Shown here: piece by piece, positions 1-9,212 of the stretch
How positions within the stretch are numbered: position 1 is the stretch's first letter
Layout: every line of letters starts with the position of its first letter
Translations under genes and position numbers: made by a program
The notes under the pieces: generated by a model
Database searches by the model: none
The model's input: only the letters and a program-made list of their open reading frames with translations
Told to the model about the DNA's origin: nothing
Assembly (NCBI RefSeq): GCF_025398735.1
Contig: NZ_CP104694.1
Location: forward strand, 6,165,465-6,229,464
Direction: 5' to 3'
DNA from: Tahibacter amnicola
GTDB taxonomy: Bacteria > Pseudomonadota > Gammaproteobacteria > Xanthomonadales > Rhodanobacteraceae
DNA length: 64,000 nt

Positions 1-1005
1 CAGGATGATCGTCGCTGCCACGATGACAACGGCGATCGCGCCGACCAGCGCAAACCGGAACCGTCGTGCCGCCGGCGCGCGGACAGGTCCCGTGGGTAGC
101 GCCACGAGCGTATCCGCATCGATCACGCGCGTGGGCGTTTCGTCCGTCCGGATGGTCGGAAGCGTCGGCGAATAGGCATCGACGTCGGAGTCCGGCAATG
201 CCTGGCGCATCGCCGCAGCCATCTCGGCCGCGCTCTGGAAGCGCTTTTCCGGTGACTTCGCCAGGGCATGCAGGATCACCCGTTCGAAGGGTTCCGGCAG
301 GTGCGGATTGAGCGTACGCGGCAGCACCACGGCTTCGTCGCGATGTGCACGCAGCCAGTCGGCCGCGCCGCGCGCGCGGAACGGCAGGCGGCCGGTGGCC
401 ATCTGGTAAAGAATCACGCCCAGCGCGTAGACGTCGCTGCGGAAATCGGCAACGCCCTGGGCCTGCTCCGGCGCGAGGTATTCGGGCGTGCCCAGCGCGT
501 GCCCGGCCTGGGTCAGGCGTTCCGCCCCGAGGGTGAGGGCAATGCCGAAGTCCGCCAGGTGTACCGTGTCGTCTTCGTCCAGAAGGACATTCGCCGGCTT
601 CAGGTCACGGTGGACCACGCCGCGAAGATGGGCGTATCCCAGGGCCTCGCACAGTTCGAGCCCGATGCGGCGAACCTGGGCCAGTGGCAGGGGGCCGTCC
701 TCGCGATTGATGCGATCGGCAAGGTCGCCCTGGCGCAGCAACGGCAGCACCAGATAGAGCTGGCCGTCATCGCTGCCAGCGTCCAGCAGCGGCACAATGT
801 GCGGATGGTCGAGCTCGCCCAATACCGCCGTTTCGCGGGCGAAGCGGGCGCGCAGCGACTCGTCGGCGCCCGCCGCCAGCCACTTGACCACCACCTCGCG
901 ACCGTCGCGAGTGTCCAGCGCCCGGAACAGGCGCGCCATGCCACCTACCGCCAGCGTCTCGGTCAGCTGATAGGGCCCCAGACGATCACCCGGTCGAGCC
1001 TGCAC
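1..1005 (-). CDS. Hanks-type serine/threonine protein kinase, 3' end cut by window edge
   Basis: Reading the complement from a GTG at 1005 gives 335 codons open to the window edge. The kinase domain fills residues 10 to about 275: a glycine loop (AVGGMARLFRA), the ATP-binding Lys41 (VVVKW), the catalytic loop HRDLKPANVLL (Asp134), the DFG motif (Asp152) and APEQ. A basic stretch and a hydrophobic segment (FALVGAIAVVIVAATIIL) follow at residues 317-335, so the enzyme is probably membrane-anchored with its kinase domain in the cytoplasm and a sensor domain beyond the edge. The GTG is chosen because GGGAGG (1011-1016) lies 5 nt upstream and the kinase fold begins at once. It is divergent from the DmsC-like gene. 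The substrate is unknown. Confidence 0.9.
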   Translation of the reverse strand, partial: MQARPGDRLGPYQLTETLAVGGMARLFRALDTRDGREVVVKWLAAGADESLRARFARETAVLGELDHPHIVPLLDAGSDDGQLYLVLPLLRQGDLADRINREDGPLPLAQVRRIGLELCEALGYAHLRGVVHRDLKPANVLLDEDDTVHLADFGIALTLGAERLTQAGHALGTPEYLAPEQAQGVADFRSDVYALGVILYQMATGRLPFRARGAADWLRAHRDEAVVLPRTLNPHLPEPFERVILHALAKSPEKRFQSAAEMAAAMRQALPDSDVDAYSPTLPTIRTDETPTRVIDADTLVALPTGPVRAPAARRFRFALVGAIAVVIVAATIIL

Positions 1006-1091
1006 GTTTGCCTCCCTTCCGTTGCGCGACGGTGCGCGTGGCGCCGCCACAAGGGCTAAACTGCGCACGTTCCCGCCCTGCCCTGCCAGCC

Positions 1092-2075
1092 ATGCATCCT
1101 GCGTTGTCGGTCCTATTCTTCACTACTCTGTCGGGCGCCGGCTACGGCCTGTTGTTCCTGCTCGGTACGGGCGTCGCACTCGGCATCTGGCCGCACTTGC
1201 CGCTGGAGATCGCGATGCCGCTGGCGATCGGCCTCGGACTGGTGGCGCTCGGGCTGGCCTCGTCGATGGCCCACCTGGGCCAGCCGGCCCGCGCCTGGCG
1301 CGCCTTCACCCAGTGGCGCACCTCGTGGCTTTCGCGCGAAGGCGTCCTGGCCGTCCTGGGTTTTGCACCGGCGCTGGCACTGGGTTTTCTCTATTTCACA
1401 CCGGTGGAGGGGGGAATGAACCCGCCACTGCAGCGGGCCTGCGGCGCGACGATGGCGCTCCTGGCCGTCGCCACGGTGTATTGCACGGCGCAAATCTACG
1501 CCAGCCTCAAGACGGTGCCTGCCTGGCACAACCCCTATGTCACGCCCGGCTATTTCCTGTTCGCGCTATACAGTGCCGGCCTGTGGCTGTGGGCGCTGGG
1601 CGCCTGGTATCGCCGCGGTGACCCGCAGTTCTGGCCACAACTGGGCCTGCCGCCGGGCGTACTGTTCATGGTCGTCGTCGTGGCCATGCTGGCGTGCGTG
1701 CAGAAACTGCTGTACTGGCGCCACATCGACAATCCGCCCGTGACAGCCACGGTCGAATCGGCCACCGGCCTCAATGACGTCGGTGCGGTCAGCGCCTTCG
1801 AACGCCCGCACACGGAAGAAAATTATATTACGCGTGAAATGGTATTTGTTCTGGCACGCAAGCACTCGACCAAACTGCGTGCGATTGCCCTGCTGTTCGC
1901 GTTTGCGCTGCCGCTGGCCGCGCTGGTCTTCGCGATGCTGTGGGTACCGACGAGCTTCGTGCTCGCCACCGTGGCCCTGGTTTCGGCCAGCGTGGGCATC
2001 TTCGTCGAGCGCTGGCTGTTCTTCGCCGAAGCGCGCCACGTCGTCTCGCTGTACTACGGCGAACAGAAAGCCTGA
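1092..2075 (+). CDS. DmsC-family molybdoenzyme membrane anchor subunit
   Basis: This 327-residue integral membrane protein has eight or nine hydrophobic segments, as in DmsC/NrfD-like anchors that hand quinol electrons to a periplasmic molybdopterin enzyme and its Fe-S subunit. The start MHPALSVLFFTTLSGAGYG is typical of DmsC. A longer frame from 1008 would add 28 non-hydrophobic residues and is less likely. The odd point is context: no catalytic or Fe-S subunit is adjacent. The upstream gene is a divergent kinase and the downstream gene encodes an outer-membrane protein. The only molybdenum enzyme here, the soluble formate dehydrogenase at 31-37 kb, does not use such an anchor. Family membership is fairly sure; the physiological partner is unknown. 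Confidence 0.8.
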   Translation: MHPALSVLFFTTLSGAGYGLLFLLGTGVALGIWPHLPLEIAMPLAIGLGLVALGLASSMAHLGQPARAWRAFTQWRTSWLSREGVLAVLGFAPALALGFLYFTPVEGGMNPPLQRACGATMALLAVATVYCTAQIYASLKTVPAWHNPYVTPGYFLFALYSAGLWLWALGAWYRRGDPQFWPQLGLPPGVLFMVVVVAMLACVQKLLYWRHIDNPPVTATVESATGLNDVGAVSAFERPHTEENYITREMVFVLARKHSTKLRAIALLFAFALPLAALVFAMLWVPTSFVLATVALVSASVGIFVERWLFFAEARHVVSLYYGEQKA

Positions 2076-2220
2076 CCACGCAAAGCCCGCTCCGTCAAGC
2101 CGGAAACGCCCTTCCGGCCGACCGGGTTCACGCCGGATTCAATCCCCGCCGGTACGATGCCCTGGCGCCGGCGTCGTCCCGTGCCCGCGGCCAGCCCCAT
2201 AGAAAATACGGTAGAACGTC

Positions 2221-2976
2221 ATGAAGAAACTCCCGCTTGCCCTCGTTTTTTGCAGCCTGATGCCACTCGCCGCCCACGCAGACGGCGACTGGAAAGGCTC
2301 GGGTGAACTCGGTTTTGCGGCTTCGCGCGGCAACACCCGTTCGGAAAACCTCAACGCCAAGCTGAATTTCAGCATGGAAGACGACACCTGGAAAGATAAC
2401 TTCTACTTTTCTGCACTTCGCAGCAAAGGCGAAGTCAAGGTCACCAACGTCGACTCCAACGGCCAGGTGGTCAGCCAGGACAGCTACCAGCTCACCGCCA
2501 ACCGGTATGAAACCGGCGCGTCCCTGGGCTACAAGTTCGACGAGCGCAGTTATCTGGTCGGCGCGCTGCGCTACGAAAACGATGAGTTCTCGCCGTTCGA
2601 CTACCAGGCCGTGCTCTCGCTGGGCTACGGCTACACGGCGATCAAGAACGAGCGCACCGAGCTGTCGCTGGAAATCGGCCCGGGTTACAAGCGCTACAGC
2701 ATGACCCTCACGGGCGAAGACGAAAGCGAAGCCGTTGCCCGCGGCCTTATCGGCTACAAGCAGCGCGTCACCGAAAACACGGCATTCGAGAACACCCTGC
2801 TGGTGGAAGCCGGTTCGGACAATACTTTCATCCAGAACGACGCGGGCCTTGTCGTCAACATGAACAAGACGCTGGCGCTCAAGCTCGGCTACCAGGTGCG
2901 CCACAACTCCGATGTCACGCCGGGTACGAAAAAGACCGACCAGCTGATGACGACCAATCTCGTCTACAACTTCTGA
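2221..2976 (+). CDS. DUF481 (YdiY-like) outer-membrane beta-barrel protein
   Basis: This 251-residue protein begins with a clean Sec signal peptide (MKKLPLALVFCSLMPLAAHA, cleavage after AHA). Amphipathic strands follow, with alternating aromatic residues, ending in TTNLVYNF; a terminal Phe is typical of outer-membrane barrels inserted by BamA. The start ...DGDWKGSGELGFAASRGNT and the repeated Tyr-rich strands match DUF481, the salt-induced outer-membrane protein family YdiY. Its function in the family is not established. It is monocistronic, with a strong hairpin just after the stop, and converges on hemC. Confidence 0.8.
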   Translation: MKKLPLALVFCSLMPLAAHADGDWKGSGELGFAASRGNTRSENLNAKLNFSMEDDTWKDNFYFSALRSKGEVKVTNVDSNGQVVSQDSYQLTANRYETGASLGYKFDERSYLVGALRYENDEFSPFDYQAVLSLGYGYTAIKNERTELSLEIGPGYKRYSMTLTGEDESEAVARGLIGYKQRVTENTAFENTLLVEAGSDNTFIQNDAGLVVNMNKTLALKLGYQVRHNSDVTPGTKKTDQLMTTNLVYNF

Positions 2977-2992
2977 CGGCATTCGTAGCACC

Positions 2993-3019
2993 GGGAGCCC
3001 CTTGCATCGCGGGGCTCCC
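2993..3019. terminator. Hairpin between convergent DUF481 gene and hemC
   Basis: A perfect 9-bp stem (GGGAGCCCC at 2993-3001 pairing with 3011-3019) with a 9-nt loop sits 17 bp after the DUF481 stop and 11 bp after the hemC stop on the other strand. There is no clear T run on either side, so it is called as a probable shared transcription end rather than a canonical intrinsic terminator. Confidence 0.5.
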
Positions 3020-3029
3020 CTTCGCGGCG

Positions 3030-3950
3030 TCAGCTGGCGCTGCGCCCCAGCAGCGGCCCGGCGCCCTGCGCCAGCAGCAGGTCGGCGACCTGCAAACCCA
3101 AGGCTTCACCCTGGTCGCGCGGCGCCGTTGCCCGCGCCCGCAGCAGACGGCCCGTGGCGGCATCGCCGACCAGGCCGACCAGGTCCAGCGCGTTCTCGGT
3201 TTCCCAGCAGAATCCGGCAATCGGCACGCTGCAGCTGCCGTGCAGCGCCAGGTTCATGGCCCTTTCGGCGCCGGTGCAGCGGGATGTCTCCGCGTCGTTG
3301 AGCGGCGCCAGGAGGCCCGCGACCTCCCGGTCAATCGTGCGGTACTCGATCGCGATCGCGCCCTGCGCTACGGCCGGCACCCAGTCCGGCGGAGCCAGAC
3401 GATTGCGGATACGGGCAGCCAGGCCCAGGCGATCGAGCCCGGCACAGGCGAGAATGATGGCGTCGTACTGGCCCGCATCGAGCTTGGCCAGCCGCGTGCC
3501 GACATTGCCGCGCAGGTCGAGCAATTCCAGGTCCGGACGGAAGGCGCGCAACTGGGCCTGGCGCCGCAGCGACGAGGTGCCCACGCGCGCGCCCTGGGGC
3601 AGTTCGGAGAGCCGCTCGTACGCGTTGCTGACGAAGGCGTCCGCCGGATCCGCCCGTTCGAGCACGGCACCGATCGAAAAGCCGGCCTCCAGCGACATCG
3701 GCACATCCTTGAGGGAATGCACGGCGATGTCGGCACGTCCTTCGGCCATTGCCACCTCCAGCTCCTTGAGGAACAGGCCCTTGCCGCCGATCGCCGCCAA
3801 CGGGCGATCGATGATCTCATCGCCGCGCGTGGTCATCGGCACCAGTTCCACCAGGACATCCGGATGCGCCTGGCGCAACCGGGCGGCCACGTGTTCCGCC
3901 TGCCAGACTGCCAATGCGCTCTGCCGCGTGGCAATGCGAAGTGATTTCAT
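3030..3950 (-). CDS. hemC: Porphobilinogen deaminase (hydroxymethylbilane synthase)
   Basis: HemC joins four porphobilinogen molecules into the linear tetrapyrrole hydroxymethylbilane, the precursor of haem and sirohaem. The 306-residue product is the normal length. It starts [20 protein letters not shown], has the conserved [12 protein letters not shown] segment and carries the dipyrromethane cofactor cysteine in [11 protein letters not shown]. It lies directly downstream of an algZ-algR-like two-component pair, the order known from Pseudomonas, but hemD does not follow: the next gene is convergent. The sirohaem made downstream of HemC would serve the CysI encoded at 18 kb. Confidence 0.97.
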   Translation of the reverse strand: MKSLRIATRQSALAVWQAEHVAARLRQAHPDVLVELVPMTTRGDEIIDRPLAAIGGKGLFLKELEVAMAEGRADIAVHSLKDVPMSLEAGFSIGAVLERADPADAFVSNAYERLSELPQGARVGTSSLRRQAQLRAFRPDLELLDLRGNVGTRLAKLDAGQYDAIILACAGLDRLGLAARIRNRLAPPDWVPAVAQGAIAIEYRTIDREVAGLLAPLNDAETSRCTGAERAMNLALHGSCSVPIAGFCWETENALDLVGLVGDAATGRLLRARATAPRDQGEALGLQVADLLLAQGAGPLLGRSAS

Positions 3951-4029
3951 GCCGTTCCTGTCGCGCCGCTAAAGCACAACAGGATAGAAGGCTTGGCGAT
4001 GGAGGTGAAGAACCAGCACCGCTGCCACC

Positions 4030-4761
4030 TCAGAGGCTGCGCACCAACTTGCGCAGGGCAGGCAGGTTCCGGCGCGAAACTTCAAGCACGTCCGGACTGC
4101 CGTCCACGCGCGCATGGATGCGGCCGTCCGCACCGCGGCTCAGGCCGCCCAGGCGATCGCGTGCGACCAGGCAGTTGCGGTGAATACGGACGAACCGGTC
4201 ACCGAATTCATCTTCCAGGCCCTTGAGCGCATCCTCCACGAGCACCTGGCCCTTCAGATGGTGCACGACAACGTACTTGTCCTCGGCCATGAGGTAGAGG
4301 ATCTCGTTCACCGGAACCAGCACCAGGTTGCCACGCACCCGCGCGCAGACATGGGTGCGTTGCCGGTTCGACGCCATGGCGCCCGCCATCGCGTCCAGCT
4401 TGGGCGGGCGCAACCGGCGCGCTTTCTCCAGCGCCTGTGTCAACCGCTCCTGTCGGACAGGCTTGAGCAGGTAGTCGACCGCATTCTCCTCGAACGCGCG
4501 GACCGCATATTCGTCATAGGCGGTGCAGAACACGATCGCCGGCGCCTCGGGCATCGCACCGATCATGCGCGCCGCGTCCAGGCCGTCCATCAGCGGCATG
4601 CGGATGTCCAGCAGGCATACATCCGGCTGAAGCCGCTCGGCTTCACGGACGGCCTCTTCGCCATTGGCCGCCAGGGCCACCACCTCACCCTCGGCGGAAG
4701 CGACCAGCGCCGCCAGGCGCTCGCGTGCCAGCGGTTCGTCATCGGCGATGAGTATGCGCAT
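4030..4761 (-). CDS. algR: AlgR/LytTR-family response regulator
   Basis: This 243-residue regulator has an N-terminal receiver domain (MRILIADDEPLARERLAALV, acceptor Asp in CLLDIRMPLMDG, LKP near residue 105) and a C-terminal LytTR DNA-binding domain (residues about 140-243, including EILYLMAEDKYVVVH and FVRIHRNCLV). The frame opens at 4860, but the receiver begins at the ATG at 4761, which overlaps the end of the histidine kinase by 23 bp and suggests translational coupling. In Pseudomonas the homologue controls alginate and type IV pilus genes. A full type IV pilus locus is present here at 49-54 kb, but a regulatory link is only inference. Confidence 0.88.
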   Translation of the reverse strand: MRILIADDEPLARERLAALVASAEGEVVALAANGEEAVREAERLQPDVCLLDIRMPLMDGLDAARMIGAMPEAPAIVFCTAYDEYAVRAFEENAVDYLLKPVRQERLTQALEKARRLRPPKLDAMAGAMASNRQRTHVCARVRGNLVLVPVNEILYLMAEDKYVVVHHLKGQVLVEDALKGLEDEFGDRFVRIHRNCLVARDRLGGLSRGADGRIHARVDGSPDVLEVSRRNLPALRKLVRSL

Positions 4762-5863
4762 GCTCAATTCCCCCAGGTGCGGTGCCATCGTCCGGCAGGC
4801 GCAGGACGCAGTCGAAAGTATCGTGGCCCTGGTGGATTTCCAGGGCGCCACGGTCGTCAAAATGGTAGGCGATCCGGCTGCGGATGTTTGCGACCGCGAT
4901 ACCGTTGCCGCGCGGCGAACGCTTGCCGGGCGCCGGGCAGGGATTGGCGATGCGGATCTCCACCATGCCGCCCGAATGCCGCCCCGTCACGGTGACCGTT
5001 CCCCCGTCGGTCAGGGGCTGGATGCCGTGGTACACGGCATTTTCGACCAGCGGCTGCAGCAACAGCGGCGGCAGCGGAAGGTCACGCGGTAAGGACGCCA
5101 CATCCCACACCACCTGCAAGCGCTCGCCGAGACGCAATTCCTCGATACGCAGGTAACCGCGCGCCAGATCCAGCTCCTCGCCCAGCGTGCGCGGTGTGTC
5201 CACGGACCCGAGCGAGGCGCGGAAAAGGTCCGCCAGGTCCTCCACCGCCGTTTCGGCCTGGGCCGGCCGGATGCGGATCAGGCTGGCGATCGTGTTCATG
5301 CTGTTGAACAGGAAATGCGGCCGGATGCGCGCCTGCAGCGCCTCGTAGCGCGCCCGTGCTTCGGCTCTGACGCGATCGCGCCACTGTTCCTGCACGTAGA
5401 AGTAGCGCAGCACGGCGGTCGCCACGAGCGCGCAGATGACGCTGTTGCGCAGGATGAAGCGCTCCTGCCCGCTCAGGATGCCGATCAGGCCCAGCGACAG
5501 GGAATTGTCGATCGTATAGGCGAGCCAGCTGGCGATCGCCGTCGTGCCGACCATCAGGGCGAACGCGGCGAATTCGCTCATCCACGGACGCATGCGCACC
5601 AGCAACGGCCGCGCCTTGCACAGGCAGACGGTCCAGACGACCGCCAGCCACTGCACGAACACCGTGGCCGTTCCGAGCCGCTGCCAGCCGGGCGAACCCA
5701 CGTCGCTCGACGCGAGCACGACGATCAGGGCGACCAGTTCGCCGATCACCATGAGCGCAAACAGGATGGGCAGGCTGCAGAAATTCGGCAGCCAGTGATT
5801 GGCGAGCGCCACCTCGCCGGAACTGTCGTTGGCCGTGGCCGACCGCGGTTCCGAATGCGCCAT
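4739..5863 (-). CDS. AlgZ/FimS-like LytS-family sensor histidine kinase
   Basis: This 374-residue membrane kinase has four to five hydrophobic segments in residues 25-160, then a His_kinase domain with the acceptor in ARIRPHFLFNSMNTIASLI and an ATPase domain containing LVENAVYHGIQPL and GNGIAVANIRSRI. This is the LytS/AlgZ type, which pairs with LytTR regulators. The chosen start (MAHSEPRSATANDS) sits 32 bp after the esterase stop. A longer frame from 5983 would overlap the esterase and adds an unconvincing N-terminus. It is presumably cotranscribed with algR and hemC. The signal sensed is unknown. Confidence 0.88.
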   Translation of the reverse strand: MAHSEPRSATANDSSGEVALANHWLPNFCSLPILFALMVIGELVALIVVLASSDVGSPGWQRLGTATVFVQWLAVVWTVCLCKARPLLVRMRPWMSEFAAFALMVGTTAIASWLAYTIDNSLSLGLIGILSGQERFILRNSVICALVATAVLRYFYVQEQWRDRVRAEARARYEALQARIRPHFLFNSMNTIASLIRIRPAQAETAVEDLADLFRASLGSVDTPRTLGEELDLARGYLRIEELRLGERLQVVWDVASLPRDLPLPPLLLQPLVENAVYHGIQPLTDGGTVTVTGRHSGGMVEIRIANPCPAPGKRSPRGNGIAVANIRSRIAYHFDDRGALEIHQGHDTFDCVLRLPDDGTAPGGIEHAHTHRR

Positions 5864-5895
5864 GCGCCCTCCCGGCGCCTGCGTAGGTCGCCCGA

Positions 5896-6561
5896 TTATG
5901 CCGCCAGCCGCGCTCCAAGCCATTGCCGCAGGTCGGCAATTTCTTCCGAACACACCTGATGGGCCATCGGATAGGTGTGCCACTGGACCGCGTACCCCAG
6001 CCCGCGCAGGTAGTCGCGCGACGCCGTGCCGAGGGTCTGCGGTACGACATTGTCGAAACTGCCATGCGCCATGAGGATCGGTACAGCCTTGTTGGCGTCG
6101 TGGCGGTCCGCGGCGGTCTTCTCCGCCAGTGGCAGGTAGGTCGACAAGGCCATGATGCCGCCCAGGCGCGCCGCGTGCCGCACGCCGCCCGCCAGGACCA
6201 CCGCGCCGCCCTGTGAGAAGCCGGCCAGGATCACGCGTTCGGCCGGCACGCCGCGCTCAGCCTCGCGCGCGATCAGCGCGTCGAGCTGGCCGATCGAGGT
6301 GCGGATACCGGGCTCATCCTGCTTGGACGCGATATCCACGCCGCCAATGTCGTACCAGGCACGCATGGGCATGCCGCCGTTGATCGTCACCGGGCGCACC
6401 GGCGCATGCGGAAACACGAAACGCAGGGCAGGCCACTGGCGCGAGACCAGTTCCGGCACGATCGGCTCGAAATCATGGCCATCGGCCCCCAGACCGTGCA
6501 GCCAGATGACGCTGTGGCGCGGATCAGGCGCTGTTTCAAGTTCGACGGAAGGAAGGATCAT
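5896..6561 (-). CDS. Alpha/beta-hydrolase carboxylesterase (phospholipase/carboxylesterase family)
   Basis: This 221-residue cytoplasmic hydrolase of the Abhydrolase_2 family acts on carboxylic esters. The oxyanion segment is VIWLHGLGADGHDF, the nucleophile is the Ser in LAGFSQGGAVVL, the acid lies in ILMAHGSFDNVVP and the catalytic His in YPMAHQVCSEE. It is the usual length for EstB-type enzymes. The ATG at 6561 is preferred over an upstream in-frame ATG because GGAG lies 8 nt before it. It is the first gene of a minus-strand run (esterase, algZ, algR, hemC) with short spacings, so it is probably the operon leader. Confidence 0.88.
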   Translation of the reverse strand: MILPSVELETAPDPRHSVIWLHGLGADGHDFEPIVPELVSRQWPALRFVFPHAPVRPVTINGGMPMRAWYDIGGVDIASKQDEPGIRTSIGQLDALIAREAERGVPAERVILAGFSQGGAVVLAGGVRHAARLGGIMALSTYLPLAEKTAADRHDANKAVPILMAHGSFDNVVPQTLGTASRDYLRGLGYAVQWHTYPMAHQVCSEEIADLRQWLGARLAA

Positions 6562-6720
6562 CAGAACGTCTCCGGGGCCGGCAGGCCAGGGCAAACGGCG
6601 ATAGTGCCCGAACGGCCCTGGACGGGAAAAGCCGCTGCCGGACGCGGGGGGCCTGACTTATTGCCGATCCACCCTCCCACCTTCTGGGCTACCCTGCCCG
6701 GGTTCCCCGCGGAGGTATCC

Positions 6721-9168
6721 ATGTCACGCCTGTTTACCGGAGGCTTAGCCTTCCTGTTCGTCCTTGCCGCGCAACCGTCCACGGCGGCCCTGTCGCTGGA
6801 CCAGATCATGGCCGACCCGGACTGGATCGGCCCGGCCGTCGAGGCCCCCTTCTGGGCTGTCGACGGCAGCGCCGTGTACTACTCGCTCAAGCGCACCGGC
6901 TCGCCCATACGCGACCTGCATCGGATCACACTGGGCGATAAGTCTGACCACATCCTCACGGACGCCGAACACGCCAGCCGCGACGCCATCGGCGCCGTCT
7001 TCGACACCGCACGCCAGCGTGCCGCCTTCGTCCGCAACGGCGACATCTTCGTGCGCGAACTGCCGGGCGGGCGCCTGGTACAGGTGACGCGCACCGCCGA
7101 AGACGAATCATCGCCGCAGTTCTCCGCCGACCAGCGCCAGCTGCACTATCGCGTGGGGAACGACTGGTTCAGCTATGACTTCGCCAGCGCCATCAACGCC
7201 CCCATCGCCCTGCTCAAGGCCGAGAAGAACCCCGACGACAAAAAACCTGGCGAGTTGGAAGAGCTGCAGCTTCGCCTGATCAGTACGCTCAAGCGTGACC
7301 GCGACAACCGCCTGGCACAGAAGGCGCGCGAGAATGAACTGCGCAAGACAGACCCCACTCGCGCCGTGGCCCCGCATTTCCTGGGCGATGACGTGAAAAT
7401 CGCCGATACGGCCCTGTCGCCATCCGGCCGCTGGCTGGTAGCGGTGACTACGCCCAAATCCTTCGATGCGGGCCGCGCCGGCAAGATGCCCGACTACGTC
7501 ACCGAATCCGGCTATGAGGAAGTCGAAGACGTCCGTACCCGCGTCGGCCGTGGTGACCCCGTGCCGCACACCGTGTGGTTCATCGATCTTGAAACCCACA
7601 CGCGCACCGAGCTTTCGGTAACAGGACTCGACGGCATCAAGGACGACCCGCTCGCGGCCGTCCGCGCGGAAAATGCGAAGGTCCGTGATAAAGACAAAAA
7701 GACAGATTCTTCCAAGGAGAAGAAATCCACAAAAGAAGCGAAGGAACCTGCCGCTCGCCCCATCCAGGTCGCCGGCGTGCAGTTTACGCGCGACGGCAGC
7801 ATGGCCGCCATCCAACTGCGCGCCAACGACAACAAGGACCGCTGGATCGCCACCGTCTCGCCGGACGCAAAACCGGCACTCACGCAGCGGCACCGCCTCA
7901 CCGACCCGGCCTGGATCAACTGGAACTTCAACGAATTCGGCTGGCTGCCGGACAATCGCACGCTGTGGTACGTCTCCGAAGAGACGGGCTACGCCGGCCT
8001 GTACGTACGCCAGGGCGACCAGAAGCCCACGCGCCTGGCCGGCGGATCGTTCGAGATCTCGACGCCGACGGTATCGCCGGATGGTCAATGGATCTACGTA
8101 CGCGCCAATGCCGAGGCGCCGTATGTCTATGACGTCTACCGTGTACCGGCCCGCGGCGGCGAGTTCGAACGCCTGACCACGCTCAAGGGCGTGGAAGGGT
8201 ACAGCCTCTCGCCCGACGGTACGCAGCTGCTGCTGGCTCATTCGGGCAGCTACCAGCCCCAGCAGATCAGCGTGCGCGACGCCCAGGGCCAGCTGCACGC
8301 ACTGACCGACACACGAACAGCGCAGTTCAAGGCCATGAGCTGGCAATCGCCGGAAATCGTTGCGGTGCCCTCCAGCCACACCAGGGCGCCGATCTGGGGC
8401 AAGCTGTATCGCCCGACGACGCGCAGTGCGCAGCCCGCGCCGATCGTGCTGTTCGTCCACGGCGCCGGCTATACGCAGAACACGCACCTGTCGTACCCGT
8501 ACTACTTCCGCGAGCAGATGTTCCACAACCTGCTGACGGAAAAGGGCTACCTCGTGCTGGATCTGGACTATCGCGCCTCCGAGGGCTACGGGCGCGACTG
8601 GCGCACGGCGATCTATCGCCAGATGGGCACGCCGGAACTGGAAGACCTGATCGACGGCGTGAACTGGCTGGTGAAGGAACACAACGGCGATGCGAAGCGC
8701 GTCGGTGTCTACGGCGGGTCCTACGGCGGATTCATGACACTCATGGCAATGTTCCGCGCACCGGATCGCTTCCATGTCGGCGCCGCGCTGCGGCCGGTCA
8801 CCGACTGGACCCAGTACAACCACGAATACACCTCCAACATCCTCAACACGCCGCAGGTCGATGACCTGGCCTATCGCCGCAGCTCGCCGATCGAGTTCGC
8901 CGACGGCCTCAAGGGCCCGCTGCTGATCGCCCACGGCATGATCGACGACAACGTGTTCTTCCAGGATTCGGTGCGTCTGTTCCAACGCCTGATTGAACTG
9001 CACAAGGACAACGTGGAACTGGCGCCCTATCCAATGGAACGGCACGCGTTCACGCACGCCTCCGCCTGGCGCGATGAATACGCGCGCATCCTGAAACTGT
9101 TCGAAGGCACGCTGCGGACACCGCAGTCTGGCACCACCGGCGCCGCCGCCGCGCCACCTGCCCAGTAA
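6721..9168 (+). CDS. Exported S9-family prolyl oligopeptidase-like serine peptidase
   Basis: The 815-residue product has an N-terminal signal peptide (MSRLFTGGLAFLFVLAAQPSTA), a beta-propeller region (residues about 30-560) and a C-terminal hydrolase domain. The catalytic triad is visible: Ser667 in YGGSYGGFM, an Asp in GMIDDN (742-743) and His775 in ERHAF. This is the DPP-IV/acylaminoacyl-peptidase class, probably acting on peptides in the periplasm. A Lys-rich low-complexity insert (residues about 315-345) interrupts the propeller. The frame is open from 6406, but the signal peptide sets the start at 6721. It is divergent from the esterase. Confidence 0.9.
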   Translation: MSRLFTGGLAFLFVLAAQPSTAALSLDQIMADPDWIGPAVEAPFWAVDGSAVYYSLKRTGSPIRDLHRITLGDKSDHILTDAEHASRDAIGAVFDTARQRAAFVRNGDIFVRELPGGRLVQVTRTAEDESSPQFSADQRQLHYRVGNDWFSYDFASAINAPIALLKAEKNPDDKKPGELEELQLRLISTLKRDRDNRLAQKARENELRKTDPTRAVAPHFLGDDVKIADTALSPSGRWLVAVTTPKSFDAGRAGKMPDYVTESGYEEVEDVRTRVGRGDPVPHTVWFIDLETHTRTELSVTGLDGIKDDPLAAVRAENAKVRDKDKKTDSSKEKKSTKEAKEPAARPIQVAGVQFTRDGSMAAIQLRANDNKDRWIATVSPDAKPALTQRHRLTDPAWINWNFNEFGWLPDNRTLWYVSEETGYAGLYVRQGDQKPTRLAGGSFEISTPTVSPDGQWIYVRANAEAPYVYDVYRVPARGGEFERLTTLKGVEGYSLSPDGTQLLLAHSGSYQPQQISVRDAQGQLHALTDTRTAQFKAMSWQSPEIVAVPSSHTRAPIWGKLYRPTTRSAQPAPIVLFVHGAGYTQNTHLSYPYYFREQMFHNLLTEKGYLVLDLDYRASEGYGRDWRTAIYRQMGTPELEDLIDGVNWLVKEHNGDAKRVGVYGGSYGGFMTLMAMFRAPDRFHVGAALRPVTDWTQYNHEYTSNILNTPQVDDLAYRRSSPIEFADGLKGPLLIAHGMIDDNVFFQDSVRLFQRLIELHKDNVELAPYPMERHAFTHASAWRDEYARILKLFEGTLRTPQSGTTGAAAAPPAQ

Positions 9169-9177
9169 GTGACGGAC

Positions 9178-9212
9178 GCCAGTGTCGCGCAGCGCTGCTA
9201 CGCGACACTGGC
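9178..9212. terminator. 12-bp stem hairpin between convergent S9 peptidase and glutaminase genes
   Basis: GCCAGTGTCGCG at 9178-9189 pairs perfectly with 9201-9212. The loop holds the glutaminase stop codon (9198-9200), and the stem starts 9 bp after the peptidase stop. There is no T tract, so it is a probable shared end of two convergent transcripts. Confidence 0.45.

Noticed and set aside
1092-2075. Membrane anchor of the formate dehydrogenase at 31-37 kb
   Set aside because: That cluster is the soluble NAD-linked Fds type with its own NuoE/NuoF-like subunits and needs no quinone anchor.
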